Below are positions 22,072 through 29,700 of a stretch of 36,060 nt of DNA, one piece after another. The position numbers and the translations under genes are program-made. The stretch spans positions 1 through 36,060 of the forward strand of contig NZ_LZKU01000002.1 of NCBI RefSeq assembly GCF_001672975.1. The letters run 5' to 3'. Origin of the DNA: Mycobacterium sp. 1465703.0. Its GTDB lineage: Bacteria; Actinomycetota; Actinomycetes; Mycobacteriales; Mycobacteriaceae. The notes under the pieces were generated by a model that saw only the letters and a list, made by a program, of their open reading frames with translations, did not search any database and was not told where the DNA came from. Every line of letters begins with the position of its first letter. Positions within the stretch are counted from its first letter, which is position 1.

Positions 22072-23205
22072 ATGCAAGGTGCGGTTGCTGGTTTGGTGCT
22101 ACTGGTCGTCTTGGTGATCTTCGCGATCGTCGTGGTGGCCAAGTCGGTGGCACTGATACCCCAGGCAGAAGCCGCGGTGATCGAACGGCTGGGCCGATAC
22201 AGCCGCACGGTCAGCGGGCAGCTCACGTTGTTGGTGCCGTTCATCGATCGGGTGCGGGCCCGGGTGGATCTGCGCGAGCGGGTGGTGTCCTTCCCGCCGC
22301 AGCCCGTGATCACCGAGGACAACCTGACGCTCAACATCGATACCGTCGTCTACTTCCAGGTCACCGTTCCCCAAGCGGCCGTCTACGAGATCAGCAACTA
22401 CATCGTCGGCGTCGAGCAGCTCACCACCACCACGCTGCGCAACGTCGTCGGCGGCATGACCCTCGAGCAGACGCTGACGTCGCGCGACCAGATCAACGGG
22501 CAGCTGCGTGGCGTGCTCGACGAGGCGACCGGCCGCTGGGGCCTGCGGGTCGCCCGGGTCGAATTGCGCAGCATCGACCCGCCGCCGTCGATCCAGGCCT
22601 CGATGGAAAAGCAGATGAAGGCCGACCGCGAGAAGCGGGCGATGATCCTGACCGCCGAAGGTATGCGTGAGGCGGCGATCAAGGAGGCCGAAGGTCAGAA
22701 GCAGGCGCAGATCCTGGCCGCCGAGGGAGCCAAGCAGGCGGCGATCCTGGCCGCCGAGGCCGACCGGCAGTCGCGGATGCTGCGGGCGCAGGGTGAACGC
22801 GCCGCGGCGTACCTGCAGGCGCAGGGCCAGGCCAAGGCGATCGAGAAGACGTTCGCCGCGATCAAGGCCGGCCGGCCCACCCCGGAAATGCTGGCCTACC
22901 AGTATTTACAGACGTTGCCGGAGATGGCGCGCGGCGACGCCAACAAGGTGTGGGTGGTGCCCAGCGACTTCAACGCGGCGTTGCAGGGGTTCACCAAACT
23001 GCTGGGCACCCCGGGGGAAGACGGAGTGTTCCGCTTCCAGCCGTCGCCGGTTGAGGACGCACCCAAGCACAGCGCCGACGACGACGCCGAGGTCGCCGAT
23101 TGGTTCTGCACCGAAACCGACCCCGCGATCGCCCAGGCGGTGGCCAAGGCGGAGGCGATAGCCCGCCAGTCGGCGGACGGCCCGGCCGGGGAGCTGACTC
23201 CATAG
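22072..23205 (+). CDS. SPFH/stomatin-like (Band 7) protein (Rv1488-like)
   Basis: Protein of 377 residues with an N-terminal membrane anchor (about 4-27), an SPFH/Band 7 domain (about 28-190, including IPQAEAAVIERLGRYSR and ITEDNLTLNIDTVVYFQVT), and an Ala/Glu/Gln-rich coiled coil (about 195-270) with repeated AxxAAEG units. Such proteins oligomerise into membrane scaffolds and often regulate proteases or membrane microdomains. It is paired with the NfeD gene 36 nt upstream, the usual arrangement. An AAAGGAAC ribosome binding site precedes the ATG at 22072. The acidic C-terminal tail is mycobacterial and of unknown role. Confidence 0.9.
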   Translation: MQGAVAGLVLLVVLVIFAIVVVAKSVALIPQAEAAVIERLGRYSRTVSGQLTLLVPFIDRVRARVDLRERVVSFPPQPVITEDNLTLNIDTVVYFQVTVPQAAVYEISNYIVGVEQLTTTTLRNVVGGMTLEQTLTSRDQINGQLRGVLDEATGRWGLRVARVELRSIDPPPSIQASMEKQMKADREKRAMILTAEGMREAAIKEAEGQKQAQILAAEGAKQAAILAAEADRQSRMLRAQGERAAAYLQAQGQAKAIEKTFAAIKAGRPTPEMLAYQYLQTLPEMARGDANKVWVVPSDFNAALQGFTKLLGTPGEDGVFRFQPSPVEDAPKHSADDDAEVADWFCTETDPAIAQAVAKAEAIARQSADGPAGELTP

Positions 23206-23214
23206 GATTGCCCG

Positions 23215-23571
23215 ATGAGTGTGTTGACTTCCCCGAAGACCTACACCGCGCTGGCGGTGTTCCACGCCGTCGACGCGGTGGCGTGCGGTGTCCAGGTCGC
23301 TCCCATCAAGAAGGTCCTGGACGACGTCGGGCTGCCGGAGAACGTTCGGCCGGTGCTACCGGTGGTGAAGGCGGCCGCCGCGGTCGGCCTGCTGTCGGTC
23401 CACCGCTTTCCGGCCCTGGCACGGTTGACGACGGCGCTGCTGACGCTGTATTTCGTGCTGGCGCTCGGTGCGCATGTCCGGGTACGCGACAAAGTCGTCA
23501 ACGGTCTTCCGGCCGCGCTGTTCTTGGCGCTGGTCGCCACCATGACGGTGAAGGGGCCGGACCCGAACTAG
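23215..23571 (+). CDS. Small DoxX-like membrane protein (Rv1489 position)
   Basis: Protein of 118 residues with about three or four short hydrophobic segments (9-26, 47-62, 66-87, 98-113) and the pattern KKVLDDVGLPENVRPVLPVVKAAAAVGLL, which is typical of DoxX-like/DUF4267-type small membrane proteins. No cofactor motif is visible. ATG 23215 is 9 nt after the SPFH stop, so it is probably part of that transcript. A strong hairpin follows. The precise family is tentative. Confidence 0.72.
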   Translation: MSVLTSPKTYTALAVFHAVDAVACGVQVAPIKKVLDDVGLPENVRPVLPVVKAAAAVGLLSVHRFPALARLTTALLTLYFVLALGAHVRVRDKVVNGLPAALFLALVATMTVKGPDPN

Positions 23572-23586
23572 TCCCGCGCCGATGCC

Positions 23587-23624
23587 TGTCGCCGGCACGA
23601 TGTGAAGCATTCGTGCCGGCGACA
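23587..23624. terminator. Bidirectional terminator hairpin
   Basis: Perfect 14-bp inverted repeat, arms 23587-23600 and 23611-23624, with a 10-nt loop. It lies between the convergent ends of the DoxX-like gene (23571) and the proline-rich gene (23637). The stem is very stable and GC-rich. This is the clearest stem-loop of the conserved block and marks its boundary with the two-component region. Confidence 0.75.
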
Positions 23625-23636
23625 CGTGTCTAACGG

Positions 23637-24032
23637 TCAGGGACGCGGTGCCGCAGACGGCGACGTGGGTGCTGTCGGGGATGCCGCACCGGGAGGTGGG
23701 GGCCAGAAGCCGCGCGGGGGCCCCGGCGGCCCCGGCGGGGGAGCAAACCCGAAGCCGCCCGGCATCGGTCCGCCCATCGGGGGAGGCGGCGGGCCGTGGA
23801 ACGGCGACGCCGCGAACCCCGGCGGCGGCCCGGGAGGCGGCGGTGGGGGCGGACCGACGCTCACGATCCAGGCGAATGCGATCGCCGCGACGGTGCCGAC
23901 CGCGCCGAGTAGCGCGCCCGCCACGCCGGCGCCGATCACCACGCCGGTGGAGTGACGGCGTCGCTCTGGTGCCTGGTATGCGACCGGCGGCGGCGGGGGT
24001 GGATTGGTGTTGATGTCGTCGTTCGTGGTCAT
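23637..24032 (-). CDS. Proline/glycine-rich single-pass membrane protein
   Basis: Protein of 131 residues. A short N-terminal part with a run of six prolines and the basic ERRR patch precedes one transmembrane helix (about 29-57). By the positive-inside rule the N-terminus is cytosolic and the rest is exported. The exported tail (about 59-131) is almost entirely Pro, Gly, Phe, Ala and Ser, with GPPPPPPPGPPPGF and FAPPPGPPGPPRGFWPPPP. It has no enzymatic motif. It is divergent from the response regulator and shares a promoter pattern with it. Low-complexity composition makes homology weak; the reading frame is supported by the TM helix, start and promoter. Confidence 0.72.
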   Translation of the reverse strand: MTTNDDINTNPPPPPPVAYQAPERRRHSTGVVIGAGVAGALLGAVGTVAAIAFAWIVSVGPPPPPPPGPPPGFAASPFHGPPPPPMGGPMPGGFGFAPPPGPPGPPRGFWPPPPGAASPTAPTSPSAAPRP

Positions 24033-24039
24033 GTCTCGG

Positions 24040-24071
24040 ACGTTAAGAGCCGGGGCTGAAATGGATCTGAA
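24040..24071 (-). promoter_or_regulatory. Candidate regulated promoter of the proline-rich gene
   Basis: On the minus strand, TTCAGATCCATTTCAG (24056-24071) is followed by 10 nt and then TAACGT (24040-24045), a TANNNT -10 hexamer, then 7 nt and ATG. The 16-mer is two TCAG-containing half-sites 11 bp apart. The short distance from -10 to ATG predicts a leaderless or almost leaderless mRNA. Confidence 0.6.
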
Positions 24072-24267
24072 GAAGCAGCTACGTTACGGACCTCATGCGT
24101 CACTGCTGTCAGCAGCGAAGGACAACGACCTCTTGCCCGCCTTCGCGCGACAATGCGGTGAGGTCGGAAGTGAGAGAGGCATTTGTCGCTCGAAGGCGGG
24201 CGACTGTCACATTCCTCCTCGTCTGTGATGCACGACGCGTGTTGTGCCGAGCGCCCGCTGCGACCGC

Positions 24268-24299
24268 TTCAGGTTCATCTCAGAACCGGTGCCGACAAT
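24268..24299 (+). promoter_or_regulatory. Candidate autoregulated promoter of the response regulator
   Basis: TTCAGGTTCATCTCAG (24268-24283) agrees with the opposite-facing element at 13 of 16 positions. It is followed by 10 nt and GACAAT (24294-24299), then 6 nt and the ATG at 24306. TCAG half-sites are 11 bp apart, the usual OmpR-family direct-repeat spacing. An overlapping dyad GGTTC-N6-GAACC (24272-24287) also exists. Confidence 0.6.
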
Positions 24300-24305
24300 G
24301 GGGGT

Positions 24306-25040
24306 ATGACGGGTCCGCGGCACGCCGACAGTTATTCGCCCGCGCGCCGCTCTGACCAGTTCAGTATCGGCACGCCGCGGGTACTGGTCGTCGAGGATTC
24401 CGAGACCATCCGCGAGATGGTCAGCGAGGCGCTCACCGATGTCGGCTATCACACCGAGGCGCGGTGCGACGGCGACGGCCTGGAGCAGGTGCTCGACGGG
24501 ATGCGGCCCGACCTGGTGGTGCTCGACGTGATGCTGCCCGGACGCGATGGCTTTGCCCTGATCGACGTCATCCGGGAATGGGGTGAGATCGGCATCGTCT
24601 TGATCACGGCGCGCGACGGACTGCCGGATCGGCTGCGCGGCCTTGACGGCGGGGCCGACGATTACGTGATCAAGCCGTTCGAATTGGCCGAACTGGTGTC
24701 GCGGGTCGGCGCGGTGTTGCGCCGTCGCGGACGGCTGTCGCAGGTGATCCAGTTGGGCGACCTCACCCTGGACCTCGGCGCGGGTGTGGCCGCGCGCGGC
24801 GGTCACCGGCTGGAGCTGACCGCCACTGAACTGCGGGTGCTGGCTTTTCTGGTCGAGCAACGCGGCCGGATCGTCAGCGCCAATCAGATCCTGAACGGGG
24901 TGTGGGGCTATGACGCCTACGACCCCAACCTGGTGCAGGTCCACGTCAGTGGATTGCGACGCAAGCTCGAGGCGCACGGGCCGCGCATCCTGCATACCGT
25001 GCGCGGCATCGGCTACCGCCTGCAACCCGAGCGGTCATGA
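24306..25040 (+). CDS. OmpR-family response regulator
   Basis: Two-component transcription factor of 244 residues. The receiver domain (about 24-135) has the acidic pair Glu30/Asp31, the phosphoacceptor Asp74 in VVLDVMLPGRDG, the switch Thr101 and the invariant Lys123 in VIKPF. The C-terminal winged-helix DNA-binding domain (about 150-240) has LTATELRVLAFLVEQRGRIV and the recognition-helix region VQVHVSGLRRKLE. ATG 24306 is chosen from the promoter geometry; an in-frame start at 24183 would place the promoter inside the gene. Its stop overlaps the kinase start (ATGA). I do not identify it with a named M. tuberculosis regulator. Confidence 0.9.
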   Translation: MTGPRHADSYSPARRSDQFSIGTPRVLVVEDSETIREMVSEALTDVGYHTEARCDGDGLEQVLDGMRPDLVVLDVMLPGRDGFALIDVIREWGEIGIVLITARDGLPDRLRGLDGGADDYVIKPFELAELVSRVGAVLRRRGRLSQVIQLGDLTLDLGAGVAARGGHRLELTATELRVLAFLVEQRGRIVSANQILNGVWGYDAYDPNLVQVHVSGLRRKLEAHGPRILHTVRGIGYRLQPERS

Positions 25041-26542
25041 CGGCCGCGTCGACGACACCGACGCCGTCGCTGCAACGTCGCGTGACGCTGGTGGTGTTGG
25101 CGCTGTTGGCGGTCCTGCTGGTGGCGCTGGGCGTCACCATCGATATCGCCATCGGTGTTCTGGCCCACCGGAACCTGCACGACCGGCTGATGGCCGCGAC
25201 GTCTCGTGCCGACGCCTTGAGCGCCGCGCACACCTCACCGGATCTGCTCGCTGCCCAACTGAACGGCGGCGGCATTCGGGCGCTCATCGTCACCGCCGAC
25301 GGCACCGGGTACGGCGACCGCGGGATCAGTCCTGACCTGAGTGACGGGGCGGTCGAACCGCCACCGCCGCCGTATCCACCGCCGCCGCCCTACCCACCGC
25401 CGTTCCCGCCGGGCTACCCGCCGCCGCCGTACCCGCCGCCGTATCCGCCACCGCCCTATGCACTTCCGCCGCCGCCCGGCTCTCCGCCGGATGCCACCGC
25501 GACGGCCATTGTGCACCCGCTGCCCGACGGCGCTCGGGTGGTCCTGGTCGCCGACACCACGCAAACCACCCAGGTCATTCATCAGCTGCGCGGCCTGATG
25601 ATCGCGGCCGGCCTGGTGACGTTGCTGCTCGCGGCGCTGCTGTTGATCGCGGTCAGCCGGGCGGCGCTACGCCCGCTGGATCGGCTCACCGCACTAGCCA
25701 ACGCCATCACCACCGGGGATCGCGGCCGGCGCCTGCATCCGGATCGCACCAACACCGAACTCGGCCGCGCGGCAAGCGCTTTCGACGGGATGCTGGATGC
25801 GTTGGAAATGTCGGAGCACCGGGCCAAGCACGCCGCGGACACCGCGCGGCGCGCCGAGACGGCAACCCGGCGATTTCTCGTCGACGCCGCCCACGAGTTG
25901 CGCACCCCGATCGCCGGCATCCAGGTTGCCGCAGAACAAGTCGCGCACACTGCCTCCGAACACCCAGACGACGGGCAATACCGGCGGGCGAGCTTGCTGC
26001 TCTCCGACGCTCGGCGCGCGGGACGACTTGTTTCCGACATGTTGGACCTGAGCCGCATCGACGCCGGGCTCACGCTCGAGTTGCAGAACGTTGACGTGGC
26101 CGCCGTGCTCGACGGCGAAGCCGACAGAGCCGCCATGCTGGCACCACAGCTCAACGTCAGCCGCACCGGCTTGACCACACTCCATCTGAACGCCGACCCG
26201 ACCCGCCTGTCGCAGATCGTGTCCAACCTGCTGGACAACGCCCGCCGGTACACGCCGGCCGGCGGAGCGATCACCATCGACCTTCACGCAGCCGATGACC
26301 TCGCGGAAGTCACCATCACCGACACCGGCCCGGGCATTCCGGATGACCAGCGGGACAACATCTTCGAGCGACTGGTGCGCTTGGACACCGGCCGCGCCCG
26401 CGATCACGGCGGCGCCGGACTGGGCCTGGCGATCGCGCGGGCGTTGGCGCGCGCCCACGGCGGCGAACTGGTGTGTCTGCCCCACCAGGGCGGCGCCCAG
26501 TTCAGGCTCACCCTGCCGATCGACGCCCGTCGATCGGGGTAG
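25037..26542 (+). CDS. Sensor histidine kinase with polyproline/tyrosine sensor segment
   Basis: Membrane histidine kinase of 501 residues. TM1 is about 17-42 and TM2 about 186-207. The extracytoplasmic domain between them holds a Pro/Tyr-rich stretch at about 108-151, made of units like PPPPPY, PPPPPYP and PPPYPPPPY, then GSPP. HAMP (about 208-260) is followed by the H-box with His286 in DAAHELRTP, the N-box SQIVSNLLDNARRYTP, G1 TDTGPGIP and G2 GGAGLGLAIARAL, so all catalytic motifs are intact. It is coupled to the response regulator by a 4-nt ATGA overlap. The polyproline insertion in a sensor is unusual, and the signal is unknown. Confidence 0.9.
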   Translation: MTAASTTPTPSLQRRVTLVVLALLAVLLVALGVTIDIAIGVLAHRNLHDRLMAATSRADALSAAHTSPDLLAAQLNGGGIRALIVTADGTGYGDRGISPDLSDGAVEPPPPPYPPPPPYPPPFPPGYPPPPYPPPYPPPPYALPPPPGSPPDATATAIVHPLPDGARVVLVADTTQTTQVIHQLRGLMIAAGLVTLLLAALLLIAVSRAALRPLDRLTALANAITTGDRGRRLHPDRTNTELGRAASAFDGMLDALEMSEHRAKHAADTARRAETATRRFLVDAAHELRTPIAGIQVAAEQVAHTASEHPDDGQYRRASLLLSDARRAGRLVSDMLDLSRIDAGLTLELQNVDVAAVLDGEADRAAMLAPQLNVSRTGLTTLHLNADPTRLSQIVSNLLDNARRYTPAGGAITIDLHAADDLAEVTITDTGPGIPDDQRDNIFERLVRLDTGRARDHGGAGLGLAIARALARAHGGELVCLPHQGGAQFRLTLPIDARRSG

Positions 26543-26700
26543 GGCAGGTCAAACAGCGCCCATCCGGGATGGATTCACGTCTGTCCCAAGGTGTTTGGCC
26601 GCTAGCCTGGTCTCGATCGCGTCCTTGGCGATGAATCAGCCAGCACATCGCCGCATAGGTCTCGTCGATCGGTCGACAATCGACCGTCCCGCACGGACGG
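26543..26700. other. Intergenic region between convergent kinase and NRPS genes
   Basis: The 158 bp hold no gene. I checked the minus strand for NRPS-like continuation past the stop and found none. Two hairpins occupy the NRPS end of this region. Confidence 0.5.
26670..26700. terminator. Two overlapping hairpins after the NRPS gene
   Basis: Hairpin 1: 7-bp arms 26670-26676 and 26680-26686 around a 3-nt loop. Hairpin 2: 6-bp arms 26684-26689 and 26695-26700 around a 5-nt loop. They overlap by three bases, so they are alternatives rather than simultaneous. They lie directly beside the NRPS stop (26701-26703) and may end its transcript. Confidence 0.5.
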
Positions 26701-29700
26701 TCATGATTGCTCCTCCACGTCTGCGGTCATGGCTACCACCACACGCTGGAAACGTTCGACCATCTTTTCGATTCTGGCCGCAGTGAACACGTCAGTGTCG
26801 AATTCGACGCGAAGGCCGAGTTCGTAGCCTGGCACGGCTTGCACCGAAAGCGGGTAGTGGTTGTATTCGCGACTGGTGAAGCTCGCTATGTTCAACTCGT
26901 CGATGGCCGATAACGCAGCGGTATCCATCGGATAGTTCTCGTAGACGAACATTGTGTCGAATAACTGGTCGTGCCCCGTTACACGGTGGATCTCGCTCAG
27001 GGCCAAGTGCTGGTGGTCGAGAGTCTTGGTGTAGGTACTTTGCAGCTGGTCGAGCAGGTCGGCGGTGGTCGTCTCCGCGCCGATGGTCGCCCGTACCGGG
27101 ACCGTGTTGATCAGCAGACCAACCATCGATTCCGCGCCGGCCAAGTCGGGTGGCCGCCCCGACACCGCTGTGCCGAACACCACGTCGTGCTGGCCGGTCA
27201 GCCACGTCAGCAGCAGGGCCCACGCAGCCTGCAGGACAGTGCTGACCGTGGTGCGGTACGAACGCGCCAGCTCGCCCAACGCCTTCGTGGTCTCCGCGGA
27301 CACCTGGAACGACGCGGTACCGCGCATACCGAGCGCTGGACGTCCAGGGGGTCCCACCAGGCTGGGAGTGTCGAACCCGTCGAGGACCTCACGCCATGCT
27401 GTCTGAGCCGCGCCTCGATCCTGTTCGGACAGCCAGGTGACAAAGCTGCGATACGACGGCGCGCCGGGCAGCCGCACCCCGTGATAGCTGGCGAAGATTT
27501 CCTGCAACAGGATCGGCTTCGACCAACCGTCGAGCACGATGTGGTGGTTGGTGAGCACGAACCGATACAGATCGTCTGCGGTGCGGATCAGGGCAGCACG
27601 GAAGGGCGGCTGGCCGGCAATATCGCAGACCGCGACGCGTTCGGCGGTACACAGCTGCTGTACCTGTTCCTCGACATCAGCAGCTGCCGAGCTCAGCTCG
27701 ACGTACTGCCAGGCCAGCGCCGGATCGGCGGGCATGACCTGCACCGGTTCACCGAAGTCGTCGCAGAAACCGGCCACCACGTTCGGGTGGCGGGTGACGA
27801 CGGCGTGCACTGCCTCGCGCAAGCGTTGCGGGTCAAGGGCACCACTCACGGTGATGTCGAGCTGCACCGCATACAAGTCGGCGCTGCCCTGCCCGCTGCC
27901 GGTGTAGTACAGCAGGCCCTGCTGTAGCGGGGTTAGCGGCAATACATCGCCGATCCGGTACTGCTGCGCCAGCTTGTCGATGTCCTGCTGGGTAAGACGG
28001 GCTGGCGCGATGTCGGACGGGGTCAAGCCGCCCCCACCGCCGCGCACGTGCGCGCAGATGCCGGCCAGCGCGTCGAACCACAGCTCGCTGAGCCAGCTGA
28101 CCTGCTTGTCGTCCAGCGCCGAGCGTGCCCAGGTCCAGTTGGCCTGCAGCTGCGGGCCGGCCTCGGTGTCCATGGTGCCCGCATTGAGCTCCACGGTATG
28201 AGCCAGCGGCATCTCCACTGCACCCGCGGCGCCGCCCAGCGAGAAACTGTTCTCGGTGAGCCGCCACAACTCACTGGAGAGGTCGGCCGCACCACCCAGA
28301 CGACCTAGGTAGTTGAAGCCGATCACGGGGTCGGGCCCACCCAGATCCAACTCAGGGGCGAGGTAGCGCAGCAACCCGTAGGTCAGCCCGTCGGGCAGCG
28401 CGCGCAGCTGCTCCTTGGCGTCCTTGATCAGAGCGCTCAGTGCATCGTCACCCGCCATCACCTGTCCCCAAGACAGGCCGCCGACCGGCCCCCCGAATTT
28501 CAGAGCCACCGGGTACTTGGTGGTGAACCAGCCCACCGTGCGCGACAAGTCGACATGCGGGGCCAGCTCCTCCTGGCGGCCATGGCCCTCGACATCGATG
28601 ACGATCGGGGTGCTGGCGCTCAAGAATTGCGTCCACGCCAAGCCGAACGCGATCAGCAATATGTCTTGAACCCCGGAATGGAACGCCGCCGGGGCCTCCC
28701 CAAGCAGCTGGCGGGTCGTCTCGGCATCCAGCGACACCGACAATTGCCCGGCGCTGACGTAGGTGTCCTCCGGCTGTACCGGTGGTAACGCGGCCGGGAT
28801 TGCTGCCACCTGACGCCACGCTTCGGCCTGGGCCATCACGTCTGCGCTCTGCGCGTACTCGGCCAACAGCGACGACCATCGGGCAAACGACGTCCCGGGC
28901 GCCGGCAGCGCCACCGGCTGGCCACTGCGATGCTGAGCCCACGCAATGTTGAGGTCTTCCAACAGGATTCGCCACGACACACCATCGACGGACAGGTGGT
29001 GAACGATCAAGGCCAACTGGTTCGTCGACTCGGCCCACACCGCGCGCAGCATCGCCCCGGTACCCGGGTCGAGCCGTGACCGGGCCGCCACCAACGCGTC
29101 AGCCGACAGCGCGTCGACGGTGTCTACGCAGCCGGCGGCATCTACCGTCCCGGCTTCGGACACCCACAACAACCAGCCGCCGGTGCCGTCGTCCTCGACG
29201 CGCAGCCGCAACGTGGCGTGCCGGTCCAGCAACGACTGCAGGACCACCACCGCGTCGGCCTGCGTGACACCCGCGGGAGCTTGCAACACCATCGTCTGGT
29301 TGAACTGCTCGACCGGGCCCTTGACGCTGTGCAGCCAGCGCATGATCGGGGTGGCCACCACCGACCCGGTGCCTTCATCGACCACGCCCCCCTCGCCGTC
29401 GGCGACCACAGTGGCGACCTGCGCGAGCCGCGCCACCGTCTGTTCGACGAAAACGTCACGCGGACGGCACATTACGCCGGCCGCTCGGGCACGGGCCACG
29501 ACTTGCATCGACAGGATGCTGTCACCGCCCAGATCGAAGAACGAATCGTCGACACCGACCCGCTGCACACCCAATATCTGGGCATAGATGCCGGCCAGGA
29601 TTTCCTCGACCGCGCTGGATGGAGCCCGGTAGTGGTCGACATCCTGGTATTCGGGTGCCGGCAGGGCGCGGACGTCGAGTTTGCCGTTGACCGTCAATGG

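Larger units (their letters stand above)
24033..24305. promoter_or_regulatory. Divergent promoter region, mirror-image architecture
   Basis: The 273 bp between the proline-rich gene and the response regulator contain two related 16-mers pointing outward, each 10 nt from a -10-like hexamer and about 23 nt from a start codon. The middle, about 24075-24265, shows no gene or fold that I can support. Confidence 0.6.

Noticed and set aside
25370..25500. Polyproline-coding tract as a CRISPR or tandem-repeat locus
   Set aside because: It is in frame within the kinase, units vary in length and there are no spacers.
26543..26700. Frameshifted continuation of the NRPS after its stop
   Set aside because: No A-domain or linker motif is found in any minus-strand frame before the kinase gene end.
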